Source of the DNA: Candidatus Melainabacteria bacterium
GTDB lineage: Bacteria; Cyanobacteriota; Vampirovibrionia; Obscuribacterales; Obscuribacteraceae
Direction: 5' to 3'
Assembly: GCA_016716405.1 (NCBI GenBank)
Contig: JADJWK010000001.1
Coordinates: forward strand, 2,294,001 to 2,358,000
Length of the DNA stretch: 64,000 bases
Shown: in pieces, positions 9,744 through 19,095 of the stretch
How the letters are laid out: each line of letters starts with the position of its first letter
Numbering within the stretch: the first letter of the stretch is position 1
Notes under the pieces: model-generated
Databases searched by the model: none
Seen by the model: only the letters and a program-made list of their open reading frames with translations
What the model was told of the DNA's origin: nothing
Made by a program: the position numbers and the translations under genes

Positions 9744-10979
9744 GGCGGACCGTCACCTTTCTGTGCTTGAGGGCGTCCAGACCATAATAGAGTGCGTCCT
9801 CCACGGTCTTCCCCGAGAGGAATGCCGGAATGCCTGTGAGGCTGTCTCCCACGGTCTCTCGCTGGCGAAGCTCTTCGGCCTGGTGCATGCGATCGAGCAT
9901 GTTCTCGACGAAGGTAGCCTCGGTGGTGCGAGGATCGAACTCCTCGGAGAGATAATCAGGTCTTGTGCGATCGACGATGATCAGCCGGCGGAAGGCGTCC
10001 TGTATCTCGTGGATCACCTCTTCCGGATGGGCGCCCTGGGAATAACGGCCGTCCATCACCAGGGTGACGATATCTTCTTCGGGTCTGACGTCCTGCTCTT
10101 CCATGGAGATCACGATCTCTTCTTTGAGAGCTTCATAGTCGAGCCCGGAAACGTCCACTGCGATATACATCAGACGGTTGCGGGAGACTTCCACGGGCTC
10201 CAGGCTGGTCTCCCCGTTCTCGATGGTGCCGATAACGGCCACCCGGGGACCGATCTCCTCGAAATTACGACCGGCGAGGCAGCCTGAATAGGCGCCCAGG
10301 AGAAGGCCTCCATCGTCTCTCAATTCGGTGTACTCGTGATGGTGGCCGAGGGCTGCATAAGTGAATCCCTGAGCCACGAGCTCCTCTTTCGAGAAGGGCG
10401 CCGACACCCTGGTGGGATCCATGCCGTCCATCCCGCCGTAAGAGTCGAGGCTGCCGTGATAGAGAAGGATGCTCAGCTCGCCGCGCTCGTCCGGGCAGAC
10501 AGGCTCGGCAAGGAGACGCTGCCGGACCCGTGTCCTGGTCGTGCTGGCAAAGCCGGTCACTGTCACTTCCGGAAGAGTCGGGTGGCGGTGGGTGACGAAC
10601 TCGGAGCTCTTGAATATGACGGCGTTCCTGGGCCAACCCCGCATGCCCCTGGCGGAGAGGAAGCGTGAATTGTACGGCGATTCGATGGTGAAAGGGTCGC
10701 TGTCTGAAGGCAGGATATAGACCGGTGTGGTCCCCAGCTCCTCCACAGCTTCGAGCACCGTGCCTGCGGTGGTGGAGCGGATCGTGTCGTGATTCCAGAG
10801 ACCCCCGGCGATAAAAACGGCGTCGACATTGCGTTCTCGTCCGATCATCAGGGCATTGACCAGGGCTTCGACCAGATCGGCATAACGCTCGGCACGCTGG
10901 CCGGGCTGAAAGAGATCACCCCGTGATTCTGGGGTGAGTCCAGGTGGACGTCGGAGAGCTGGAGGAAGGTGAATGTCAC
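9733..10979 (-). CDS. YhaO/SbcD-like phosphoesterase, frameshifted, motifs degenerate
   Basis: The long open part (ATG 10848 to 9733, 371 residues) is the phosphoesterase body and C-terminal domain of a YhaO/Mre11-like protein. The N-terminal motif is in a different frame directly upstream: from a GTG at 10979, FLQLSDVHLDS supplies the family's first metal motif (DxH). That frame ends at 10848, while GDLFQPGQRAERYADLVEAL continues into the long frame. One missing base in the G run at 10919-10922 (or the C run at 10931-10934, as read on the minus strand) would join them. Two other metal motifs are also altered: IAGGLWNH where GDxxD is expected, and LPSDSDPF where PGNHDPF is expected. LGHHHEY is kept. 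An inactive or decaying nuclease is likely. Confidence 0.75.
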
Positions 10980-11012
10980 TGTCAGTCTGGAGATCTGATA
11001 CTCATCCTGGTA

Positions 11013-11041
11013 TTTATACCTGAGTCAGTTAATAACTTAAA
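11013..11041 (-). promoter_or_regulatory. Possible promoter of the yhaO-yhaN pair
   Basis: On the minus strand TTTAAG and TATAAA are separated by 17 bases, about 30 bases before the GTG at 10979. The -10 match is good and the -35 is weak. It lies between the end of the thiolase gene and the phosphoesterase start. Confidence 0.3.
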
Positions 11042-11085
11042 CGTAGCGTCTGAGGATCGGACGCCGCCCGGTCATCGCCCGGGTA

Positions 11086-12303
11086 TTATCGGACGCCTTC
11101 CACCACGGTGGCGATTCCCTGGCCGACACCGATGCACATGGTCGCCAGACCATAACGCGAGCCCCGCCGGCCCATCTCGTGGAGCAGAGTGGTGAGGATG
11201 CGGGCGCCGCTTGCGCCCAGGGGATGCCCGAGAGCGATGGAGCCGCCGTTGACGTTGAGCCGGTCCATGGGGATCTCGAGCTGATCCGTACAAGCCAGCA
11301 CCTGTACGGCGAAAGCTTCGTTGAGCTCCACAAGATCCATGTCCGAAACCGAGAGACCGGCTCTTTTCAGGGCTTTTCGAGAGGCGGGCACAGGGCCTTC
11401 CCCCATGGTGGCAGGGTCGACCCCGGCCACCGCCGACGAGACCACCCTCGCCATGGGTTTCATGCCGAGCTCCCGGGCTCTGTCCTCTGCCATGATGAGC
11501 AGGGCCGAAGCACCGTCATTGATACCGGAAGAATTGCCGGCTGTGACCGTACCGCCTTCCCGGAACGCCGCTTTGAGCTTGCTCAGGTCCGCCATTGTGG
11601 TTTGCGGTCTCGGGTGCTCGTCGGTGTCGACGATCCTCGGGCTCGGATCTTTTCGGGCCGGGGGCAGGACGACCGGCAGGATCTCGTCCTTGAAACGCCC
11701 GGCTTTTTGAGCTTCGCCGTATTTGTGCTGGCTCGATAGGGCGAACTCGTCCTGGCGATCCCGGGGGATGCCGTATTTCTCGGCGACATTCTCGGCGGTC
11801 TCGCCCATGGCATAAGGATGGTGCAGAGCCGCCAGTTTCTTGTTTGTGAAACGCCAGCCCAGGGTGGTATCGTACAGGGTCATATCGCCGCGAGGGAAAG
11901 CCAGCTCAGGCTTTGCCATGACAAAGGGCGAGCGGCTCATGGACTCCACGCCGCCGGCTATATAAATCTCGCCCTGACCGCTTCTGATCTGGGCTACGGC
12001 CTCGTTCACCGCCATCAGTCCGGAGCCGCAGAGCCGGTTGACCGTGCCGCCCGGAACGCTCACCGGAAGCCCGGCCAGAAGCACCGACATGCGGGCGACA
12101 TTGCGGTTATCCTCGCCGGCCTGGTTGGCGCAGCCCATGAGTACATCTTCGATGGAGGCCGGATCGAGCTCGTTGCGCTCTACCAGAGCCTTGATCACCA
12201 GGGCGGCCAGGTCGTCGGCCCGTACTTCTTTGAGGGCGCCGCCATAGCGACCGATGGGAGTCCTCACCGCATCGACAATTACTGCTTCGACTGCATCGAC
12301 CAT
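11086..12303 (-). CDS. Thiolase (acetyl-CoA acyltransferase)
   Basis: A 405-residue thiolase, normal length for the family. It catalyses thiolytic cleavage of 3-ketoacyl-CoA or the reverse condensation of acetyl-CoA. The acylated cysteine is in NRLCGSG (about residue 91), and the C-terminal catalytic motifs GHPLGASGA and CIGVGQG are present. GGVESMSRSP is also conserved. The start at 12303 has GAGGAG eight to nine bases upstream. No other beta-oxidation gene is adjacent; an enoyl-CoA hydratase family gene lies 18 kb away. Substrate range cannot be read from the sequence. Confidence 0.95.
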   Translation of the reverse strand: MVDAVEAVIVDAVRTPIGRYGGALKEVRADDLAALVIKALVERNELDPASIEDVLMGCANQAGEDNRNVARMSVLLAGLPVSVPGGTVNRLCGSGLMAVNEAVAQIRSGQGEIYIAGGVESMSRSPFVMAKPELAFPRGDMTLYDTTLGWRFTNKKLAALHHPYAMGETAENVAEKYGIPRDRQDEFALSSQHKYGEAQKAGRFKDEILPVVLPPARKDPSPRIVDTDEHPRPQTTMADLSKLKAAFREGGTVTAGNSSGINDGASALLIMAEDRARELGMKPMARVVSSAVAGVDPATMGEGPVPASRKALKRAGLSVSDMDLVELNEAFAVQVLACTDQLEIPMDRLNVNGGSIALGHPLGASGARILTTLLHEMGRRGSRYGLATMCIGVGQGIATVVEGVR

Positions 12304-12320
12304 TGATCCGGGCTCCTCTT

Positions 12321-14252
12321 TTATCTTCCTGTTTCGGGAGAAGCCAGCCAGGCCGTCTCGTCTCCGGCCAGGCGCGCCAGGGTGTCGGCTCCGGTTCTCG
12401 GATTGGCCGCCACCGCTCGTCTTACTTCGGGGCGGGGATCGGAGGCGAGCTTCTCCAGGGTATCTTCGGTACAGTGAGGATTGCCGGCAGCGGCTATCCT
12501 CACCCGGTCCTCGCTGTCCGAGGCGAGGACGGCCAGGATATCGCCGGTGATATTGAAATTGGTGGCAGCCGCGGAGCGCACCACCGGGCTCTCGTCGGCG
12601 GCGAGCTTTTTGACCGACTCGGCGGGCAGGCGCGGGTTGCCGGCGCTCATCGCTCGCAGGGTCGGATCCTTCTCGGCGGCTATTCCGCTGAGCACTGCAG
12701 GCGAGGTGAGCGAGCCCGCGGCCAGGTGCATCTTGAGCAGGGTATCGGCTTGTCCGGCAATTTTTCCGAGCAGCTCTTCGCTGAGGTTCTGCCTTGCCAG
12801 GAGTTGTTGCTTGATGCCCAGGTCGTTGTCCTGAGCGAGGAGCATCAGGGTCTCTTCCGGAGTGTCGGGGTTGCCCGCCAGGGCTTTGCGCACGGCCGAG
12901 GATGAGTCTCTGCCCATCTCCGCGAGGACGGCTGCGGGCACCAGGGGATTGCCGGCCAGGGACTGCCTGACCAGTTCGCTCCTGTCGTCTTTGAGTCTGG
13001 CCAGGATCGCGCCAGCCTTCTCGGCTTGATCCGCTTTCTGTCCCTGGAAAATGTTGCCGGCCAGGCTGGCGCGCACAGAGTAATCGCTGTCAGTGGAGAG
13101 TTTCTCGGCAAGATCTAATGGCAGGCTGCGGTTGGCGGCCAGGACGAAGCGCACCAGGGGCGACCGGTTGTCCGCCAGACCGGCCAGGGCTTCAGGACCG
13201 AGATCTTGACGCGAGGCGGCAATCTGGGCGGTGGCGATGTCCGCATCCTTGAGAATGGTCGCGATATCGTCGGCGGTGGCATTGGGATTAGCCATCACCG
13301 ACGAGCGCACTTTCAAGCTCTTGTCGGAAGCCAGCGCGCTCAGCACCTCTTTTGGTGTCACAGGATTGGCTCCCGCTCCCCAGCGGACTTTCTCCACCCT
13401 GTCCCGGCTGAGGGTCTTGATGGTGTCCACCGGCGTGCGGGGGTTGAGCACTACTTCCATACGCACTTCCCAGCGTTTGTCCGAGGCCAGATCCGCCAGG
13501 GTGGAAGGCAGGGTCGTAGGGTTGCCGGCCACACCGATGCGCACCACCATGTGGGAATCGCGGGCGAGCTGGCTGAGAAGCGACGGGGGCACTGCCGGAT
13601 TGCCGGCCACCATGGAGCGCACTCCCAGATCGCCGTCTCTGGCCAGTTGCTCGTATGCTTTCGAGCTGAGCTTGTCCTGGCGAGCCATGAAGGTCCGCAC
13701 CAGGCGGTCGCCCACCGAGACCAGGCGGTCGATCACCTCGGGTGGGGCGCTGGGATTGCGTGCCAGGGAGAGAAGCAGATATTCGGTCTGGGTCTTGCCG
13801 TGGGCCAGCCTGGTCAGCACCGATGGCGGTGTCAGGGCGTTGGCGGCTATCGTCTCGCAGATTTTCGGCTGCTCACCCTCTATCATCCTGGCGAGAGTAT
13901 CGGCGCTGAGACCGGCTTTGTTGCGAAGCAGGGCTTCGATGACGAGCTGGTCGGCGTCGCCGGCGAGCAATTGCTTGGTGTCTTCCGAGCAGTTGGAGTT
14001 CTCCGCCACCGCCCGTCGGACGGCGTCATTGTCGTCCCTGGCGAGCTTCGAGAGCAGGGCGGCATCGCTGGATGGGTTGGCGGCCACCGCCAGCTTGATC
14101 TGACCGGAAGGCGAAGGTGCCGTGATCCGGACTCGCTTCTGGGGGGGCGACAGGGCCGAGGCAGCGTCGGAGGCTGTATTGGCGCCTTCGGCCCGGGCGG
14201 GAAAAGCCAGGGACAGCAGGATGGTAGTGGCAAGCAGTGCGTTTCTTGGCAT
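12321..14252 (-). CDS. Secreted LRV/HEAT-like repeat protein
   Basis: About 643 residues. I chose the ATG at 14252 because it begins a signal peptide (MPRNALLATTILLSLAFPARA). The rest is roughly 20 or more tandem helical repeats of about 24 residues with the pattern LA-D---VR--VA-NP-TP---L, such as DKSLKVRSSVMANPNATADD. This matches leucine-rich-repeat-variant and HEAT-like solenoids, which are protein-binding scaffolds. No catalytic domain is visible. It ends 18 bp before the thiolase start on the same strand and may be co-transcribed with it. Partner unknown. Confidence 0.85.
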   Translation of the reverse strand: MPRNALLATTILLSLAFPARAEGANTASDAASALSPPQKRVRITAPSPSGQIKLAVAANPSSDAALLSKLARDDNDAVRRAVAENSNCSEDTKQLLAGDADQLVIEALLRNKAGLSADTLARMIEGEQPKICETIAANALTPPSVLTRLAHGKTQTEYLLLSLARNPSAPPEVIDRLVSVGDRLVRTFMARQDKLSSKAYEQLARDGDLGVRSMVAGNPAVPPSLLSQLARDSHMVVRIGVAGNPTTLPSTLADLASDKRWEVRMEVVLNPRTPVDTIKTLSRDRVEKVRWGAGANPVTPKEVLSALASDKSLKVRSSVMANPNATADDIATILKDADIATAQIAASRQDLGPEALAGLADNRSPLVRFVLAANRSLPLDLAEKLSTDSDYSVRASLAGNIFQGQKADQAEKAGAILARLKDDRSELVRQSLAGNPLVPAAVLAEMGRDSSSAVRKALAGNPDTPEETLMLLAQDNDLGIKQQLLARQNLSEELLGKIAGQADTLLKMHLAAGSLTSPAVLSGIAAEKDPTLRAMSAGNPRLPAESVKKLAADESPVVRSAAATNFNITGDILAVLASDSEDRVRIAAAGNPHCTEDTLEKLASDPRPEVRRAVAANPRTGADTLARLAGDETAWLASPETGR

Positions 14253-14310
14253 GGTTCTTGGCAATTGACTCGGTATTGGCTCTGAACCATGCAATTTTAG
14301 CCAGTTGATT

Positions 14311-16176
14311 CTAGCTCTGTTCGTGCACTTCTCTAATTATTGAAAGAAGGGTCGACTTCTCTACCTCTTGCGAAACATATTCAATGTATTTCACCTGCCA
14401 GTTCTCAAGATCGGAGAGCACCGTGGAAAGGGACGTGCCTGCCCGGCGAGCCACTGCCATGTCCACCCCCACCTCGCATTTGGGGCTGAGGATGAAAACC
14501 CTTCCCCGCCCGGAATTGAGCAGGGTGTCCCGGAAGCTCAGACGGAGGAACGCGCTGTTTCGCTCGTTTCCCAGGTGCTCACGGATGGCCATGACCAGCT
14601 TCTGGAATTTCTCCAGGGGCCTGGTGAGATCGCCGTCCGGAACGGTCACCAGCTCGTATTCGAGCAGGATGTCGATGGCGAAGGCGGCATCCGAGGTGGT
14701 GACGTCACCGAGGTTCTTGATCAGCCTCGAGATGGATGATAGACCGTCACAAGCTTCCCAGACCCTCCTGGCAAGCGCCATCTGCTCCTCGGTGAGCTTT
14801 TGCTTCTCCCGGGGCTCGATGAGGGGCTCCCCTTCGAGCTTGGCTTTCTTGCTCTCGTTTTTCTCCAGGGCGGAATCGGCTCCATTCGGAAGCTTCTTCC
14901 AGACGACCTCCATATTGTCCTGGGCGAGGGCCGCGTCGAGAAGGAGCTTATCCAGGGGCTTGGTGATCTTGCAGGTGTCCTTGGTGAGGTCGATGCTGGG
15001 ATTGCGCTTGATGAAAACGAAGATCCCGTGCTTCCATGACGAGGCGAACTCGGTCACGGCGGAGTTGCCGTGGATTCTGCCTATTCGGGCGTGCATAGGC
15101 TTGCCGTTCTCGAAATGAGCTTTGAACTGCATGTCGCGGTTCTCCACGGAAAGCAAGCCTGTCTCGCGGTTCGTAGCCATGTTCTGCAAGAGGCTCATGG
15201 GGTCGGTGGAGCCGAGGTGACCGACCAGGGACTGCACCCTGGCCTCCTCTGTGGTTCCTGCCGAGACAGCCTTGACCGAGGTCTTGCCGTCGGTGTCCGG
15301 CTGCCCGTAGAAAGCCTGATCCTGGATGCAGACCTCCAGCTCCCGGGCATTGATCATGCCTCGCTTGACAGCCAGGGTGCCGATGCTCATCCTCTCTTTC
15401 AGGGGCGTGCCCTGGATCTCCAGCTGGAGCTCGTCAATCTGGGGCTGGCTCAAGACCTGGCAGCCTTTGAAATACTCGTCCAGGCTGAAAGAGCTCTGAT
15501 TCTTGAAGCAGTTGGCCAGGAAAGGCACTTTGCTGAAGACCGGATAAATGAGCTTTTTCTGCTCGAGCTCTCTGATTGTCTCGAGAAGCTGGTCCTCGGT
15601 GAATTTCTCCTGGCAGCGGGCGATAATCGAGGCGAGTGGCGAATAATTGTCGATGAGAGCAAGGACGGCTATGAGCCTTCCGGGGCTCTCGAAACTGGTC
15701 TTCTCTTCAAGCCCGAGCTCGGTCATCACCGGCACGGCGGACATGAGGATCTGTCTGGAGAGATCGGCGCCCTCCTCCTCGAATCCTGCTGAATTGCCCA
15801 GGGCTGATTTCAGGTAGCGGGTGAGAGCGGGGGAATAATCGAAAATCTCCGAATAGCTGCCGAACACCCGGAAAGAAGGCGCACCGGTAAGGGTCTCACG
15901 GATAATCGCGGCAGCGCTGTCGGTTTTCAGAAAAATAATCGCTCCCCGAACCTCCACCAGGGATTCAGCCAGCTTGCTCGCCTCGATCATGATCTCAGCC
16001 GGGAAGAGATACCCGCAAAGGGTGGTGTCGATGACCACCGCCTCGAAACGATGCTTTCCTTTCGAGATACCGGTGAGCTCGTCGATGATGTCAGGAGAGT
16101 ATTTCAAGATGACTATGTCGTCCTGGGTTGCCGGTCCCAGCTGCTCTGTTATGACTTTTTCGGTCACTTCGGTCAT
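14311..16176 (-). CDS. DUF4388 (PATAN-type) domain protein
   Basis: A 621-residue soluble protein. The N-terminal 110 residues (VILKYSPDIID, EAVVIDTTL) have a receiver-like alternation but no clear phospho-acceptor triad. Helical regulatory regions follow. Around residues 260-290 is an IGTLAVKRGMINARELEVCI segment like the small modules at the N-terminus of type II/IV secretion ATPases. A DUF4388 domain occupies about 325-395 (ETGLLSVENRD, FENGKPMHA). DUF4388 proteins are linked to two-component signalling and motility regulation. The start at 16176 is divergent from the next gene. Confidence 0.8.
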   Translation of the reverse strand: MTEVTEKVITEQLGPATQDDIVILKYSPDIIDELTGISKGKHRFEAVVIDTTLCGYLFPAEIMIEASKLAESLVEVRGAIIFLKTDSAAAIIRETLTGAPSFRVFGSYSEIFDYSPALTRYLKSALGNSAGFEEEGADLSRQILMSAVPVMTELGLEEKTSFESPGRLIAVLALIDNYSPLASIIARCQEKFTEDQLLETIRELEQKKLIYPVFSKVPFLANCFKNQSSFSLDEYFKGCQVLSQPQIDELQLEIQGTPLKERMSIGTLAVKRGMINARELEVCIQDQAFYGQPDTDGKTSVKAVSAGTTEEARVQSLVGHLGSTDPMSLLQNMATNRETGLLSVENRDMQFKAHFENGKPMHARIGRIHGNSAVTEFASSWKHGIFVFIKRNPSIDLTKDTCKITKPLDKLLLDAALAQDNMEVVWKKLPNGADSALEKNESKKAKLEGEPLIEPREKQKLTEEQMALARRVWEACDGLSSISRLIKNLGDVTTSDAAFAIDILLEYELVTVPDGDLTRPLEKFQKLVMAIREHLGNERNSAFLRLSFRDTLLNSGRGRVFILSPKCEVGVDMAVARRAGTSLSTVLSDLENWQVKYIEYVSQEVEKSTLLSIIREVHEQS

Positions 16177-16296
16177 TTCCTGTCTTTTACCTTCTCTCTG
16201 TCTGGTGGTTTCCGAGGGCTTTATGCCCGCCCGGGCGCCACTCTAAATGAAATGGGCTACCTGGCTTCCCGGGCCCGGCTATTCTATACTCGGAGG

Positions 16297-17457
16297 ATGC
16301 TTCATTATAGAAATTTCTCCGCTTTCATCTGTCTGGTTGCCCTCAGCCTGATAATCACGGCCCTGCCGGTGCCGGCCAGGCCCTATACCCCCAGTGCGGA
16401 CTGGGAGAAGGATCCTGCTTATTATCCGCAGGCTAGCCATCCTTCCACCGGTACCAGCAAGAAGAAGAGCAAGAGCGACAAGGTGATTCTGAAAGGACAC
16501 GTCAATTATTGCGTGCCCAAGGGCACCCCCATCAAGCTCAAGCTCTCGATGGTCCCGAGCACCGGCTTGCGCCTCATGGACAGGGATCTGGACGGCAATC
16601 TCCACCCGGCGGTGGAAGGCCAGAAAATCACAGCCAGGACCACCGAAGACATCTATGTCGATGACAGCAAGGTGATTCCGCAGGGAACGGTCTTCTACGG
16701 TACCGTAAGCAAGATTCACGGGCCCAGGCGGGTTTACAGACCCGGTCATCTGGAGATCAAATTCGACCAGTTGCAGTTGCCGGACGGCAAGAAGTTTGCT
16801 TTCACAGCCGAAGCGGACAATTTCAAAAAATCCACCCCGCGCTCGAAAGCCCGGGGCTTCGGCAGGCTCGTCAGCTACGCCGCCGGTGGCGCCATCGTCG
16901 GAGCGGTGGTGGCTTACCAGCTTTTCGGCTTGCAGAACACCATCCAGTGCCATGGCTATAACGTCGCCGGAGGAGCCGCCGCCGGCGCTCTCATCGCCAC
17001 CGGCTACGCGGTGATGAAACGCGGTCCCAGGGCGACCCTGGAGCCCGGGGACGATCTGAACCTGAGAATCGACACCGATCTGCTCATGCCCATGGCGGTG
17101 GAGCCCAGGGCCGCCAAGCTTCCCCCCAGCCTGGACGGGCTGGATGTGCGCGTGGACAAGATGAAACAGGTCAAAGACGGACTCGGCAATAAGCTTCTAC
17201 GCCTCGATCTTTTCGTGGACAACAATACCGAGCGCACCCTCAATTCGATCGACCTTTTCCTGGAAGACACCAACGGCAATCGCAACCCTCTTTCCACCGA
17301 GGGGGACGAGCAGTCCGAGATGATGTTCTCGATCAACCCTCATTCTCTGACACGCAAGCGGGTCTTTTTCCAGCTCGAGTGGCCCAAGCTCAATCACAAG
17401 CTGGTCTGGCTCGACAGGCGCACTCGCAAACCTCTGCACGTTCTGGAGCTCTATTGA
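16297..17457 (+). CDS. Secreted protein with VirB10-like beta segment
   Basis: A 386-residue protein, start chosen at the ATG that opens a signal peptide (ICLVALSLIITALPVPARP). GGAGG abuts this ATG closely, so an alternative ATG at 16252 is possible. The segment VIPQGTVFYGTVSKIHGPRR followed by GHLEIKFDQLQLPDGK resembles the beta-barrel part of conjugation/secretion proteins of the VirB10/TrbI type and many uncharacterised exported proteins. A Gly/Ala-rich hydrophobic stretch follows (about 205-245). The C-terminal part looks like an all-beta domain. Function unknown. Confidence 0.78.
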   Translation: MLHYRNFSAFICLVALSLIITALPVPARPYTPSADWEKDPAYYPQASHPSTGTSKKKSKSDKVILKGHVNYCVPKGTPIKLKLSMVPSTGLRLMDRDLDGNLHPAVEGQKITARTTEDIYVDDSKVIPQGTVFYGTVSKIHGPRRVYRPGHLEIKFDQLQLPDGKKFAFTAEADNFKKSTPRSKARGFGRLVSYAAGGAIVGAVVAYQLFGLQNTIQCHGYNVAGGAAAGALIATGYAVMKRGPRATLEPGDDLNLRIDTDLLMPMAVEPRAAKLPPSLDGLDVRVDKMKQVKDGLGNKLLRLDLFVDNNTERTLNSIDLFLEDTNGNRNPLSTEGDEQSEMMFSINPHSLTRKRVFFQLEWPKLNHKLVWLDRRTRKPLHVLELY

Positions 17458-17758
17458 GCCTTCAGAGCGCCCTCAAAGAGCCGCAGGTTAGAATTTCGAC
17501 CCGGACTACGTGGTTTCCCCATGGCTCGTATTGACACTAGATTAGTCCGGCTTCATAGTTGTATTGACGAATTAGCCAGTTCGATCTCGACAGTTACAGC
17601 TCTTACAGGACAATGCCACCTGCAAGCTGGTTTCGACTGTCCATAGCCTTTCGACCATACCCCGATTTGACCAGCAGGACCAGAGAGATCCGCACCGTAA
17701 GTGGTGCCAATCTCGATGCGTGTCCGCCCTCATCACACCCCTCCAGAATTTTCGGCCC
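17458..17758. other. Non-coding stretch upstream of the 17.8 kb gene
   Basis: No convincing gene on either strand. It holds a promoter-like pair at 17531-17559 and no strong hairpin. A reverse-strand open frame crossing it (17572-17850) has unlikely composition. Confidence 0.5.
17531..17559 (+). promoter_or_regulatory. Sigma-70-like promoter candidate
   Basis: A perfect TTGACA at 17531-17536 is followed after 17 bases by CATAGT at 17554-17559, which matches four of six consensus -10 positions. It points toward the gene beginning around 17759-17988. Confidence 0.4.
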
Positions 17759-17944
17759 ATGAACGCACAATTGCATTGCTCTCCTTTATATGATCTCGAT
17801 TCCGTCTTTTGCGAGGAAGACGAGAACGGGTGCGTCAACAATAATGCCAAAGTCGTGATCCTGAACAGGGCGATAAAAGACCTGGCCGGCGGCCGGGGCT
17901 CCCTTTTCGATCCGGGGTCTGGCCGGCGTCCCCAGGCTCTATGA
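17759..17944 (+). other. Probable 5' part of the next gene in another frame
   Basis: An open frame from an ATG at 17759 ends at 17944 after AKVVILNRAIKDLAGG and SLFDPGSG. Removing one base from the GGGG run just before its end lets it read FDPGLAGVPRLYEHEPLVSW and run straight into the gene annotated from 17988. The upstream part of that downstream frame has no ATG, GTG or TTG before 17988, which supports a frameshift rather than a separate small gene. Confidence 0.5.
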
Positions 17945-17987
17945 GCATGAGCCCCTGGTCTCCTGGCTCCTTCGAGCCTCCGGTCTG

Positions 17988-18875
17988 GTGGAGGATCAGG
18001 TGATGATCGATGCCATCGCCGTGGCGGTGAGCACCGGTAACACCGTCCGCAATGTCCTGATCGAGTCAGGACGGATCAGCCACTGTGATATGAAAGCCGC
18101 ATACAATGCCGAAGCCCTCGTTCAGGAAGGAGTCCTCTATCGGGGCTTCGCCGTGCTGGCCCTGCGCCACGCCTGCGCCGCGTTCGTCGAGTTCTCCCAT
18201 GCCCTGACCGTTCTCGGTCTGGCTCCTCAAATGCCTTTTGCAAGCAATAAGCTCGGCCTGCTCCTCAGCAAGATCGGTTGCGTGAGCGAGCAAGATATCG
18301 ACATAGCACGCCGGGAGGCACTTTCCCGGGGTCTTACCCTGGGCTGGAGCCTGGTGAAACGCAATGCCATAGAGCCCCAGCTTCTGAAAGTGATTCTCGA
18401 GGGTCTCATTGCCGTAGAACGCGGCAAGATAAGTGAGGATGCTCTGGTTTCGGCCGCCATCCTGGCAGTCTGCTCCGCCGAGAGCGAGAATCTCTCTCCC
18501 GAAGCCATGCTGGTAGCCGATCTCGACCTCGCCACCACCGATCGTGCCCTGGAGAATCTCCTTCTCGCCTCGGGTGTGGTGGCTATCGACGACATGCTCT
18601 TCTGCATGGAAGTCGCCCTGGTGGATGGCAAGTCGCTGGAAGCCGTCCTGGAGGACTTCCGTATAGTCGACCGGAACATCTTCGAAGGCGCTGTGCGCCT
18701 GGCAGCCATGCTGGCTGCCTCGGAGATCACTCCCAGGCAGTGCACAATCCTCCTGGAGCGGCTGCGCACCTCAGGCGAGCCCCTTTCCCAGCTCCTCAAC
18801 GACATGACCAGGGACCATCAGGCGCTTCCCGCGATGAATTCGGTCCAGGGCAATCTGGCGATAGCCGGTTCTTGA
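17988..18875 (+). CDS. Unrecognised helical protein, probably frameshifted 5' end
   Basis: A 295-residue soluble, helical protein if started at the GTG at 17988. Coding signs continue upstream in the same frame (LYEHEPLVSWLLRASGLVED) without a start codon, so the real N-terminus is probably encoded in the frame at 17759-17944. The protein contains repeats of a module of the form LG-LL---G-I-E-DI--A, for example NKLGLLLSKIGCVSEQDIDI and LENLLLASGVVAIDDMLFCM. These resemble modules in the DUF4388 protein at 14311 and in secretion ATPases. No enzyme motif is seen. A 21-bp inverted repeat lies 40 bp after the stop. Confidence 0.7.
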   Translation: MEDQVMIDAIAVAVSTGNTVRNVLIESGRISHCDMKAAYNAEALVQEGVLYRGFAVLALRHACAAFVEFSHALTVLGLAPQMPFASNKLGLLLSKIGCVSEQDIDIARREALSRGLTLGWSLVKRNAIEPQLLKVILEGLIAVERGKISEDALVSAAILAVCSAESENLSPEAMLVADLDLATTDRALENLLLASGVVAIDDMLFCMEVALVDGKSLEAVLEDFRIVDRNIFEGAVRLAAMLAASEITPRQCTILLERLRTSGEPLSQLLNDMTRDHQALPAMNSVQGNLAIAGS

Positions 18876-18914
18876 ATAATCGCAGGATCCCGGTCCACAG
18901 AGACGAACATCTCG

Positions 18915-18968
18915 AATATGACTGTGAGGTCAAAATTTTCGGATTTTTTTTGACCTCACAGTCATATT
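18915..18968. repeat. 21-bp perfect inverted repeat with 12-nt loop
   Basis: Arms at 18915-18935 and 18948-18968 are perfectly complementary over 21 bp and enclose an AT-rich loop. It follows the gene ending at 18875. There is no T-run after the right arm, so it is not a standard intrinsic terminator on the plus strand. It may be a transcription end, a mobile palindromic unit or a protein-binding site. Confidence 0.9.
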
Positions 18969-19095
18969 TGCCCTGGAACGGGAGGAGAAACTCCGGCACT
19001 ATAGGTTTTCATCAATAAATATATAGCAGACGATATATGTCGCTGCCGGATCCCTGGGCTAGTCTGGTAAGACACGGATATCAGGCGACCGGGAA

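Noticed and set aside
8574..9770. Long plus-strand frame over the YhaN gene
   Set aside because: It is a shadow of the minus-strand ATPase, which has Walker A, signature and Walker B motifs.
17572..17850. Minus-strand frame before the 17.8 kb gene
   Set aside because: Cys/Trp/Ser-rich composition with no domain and no ribosome site.
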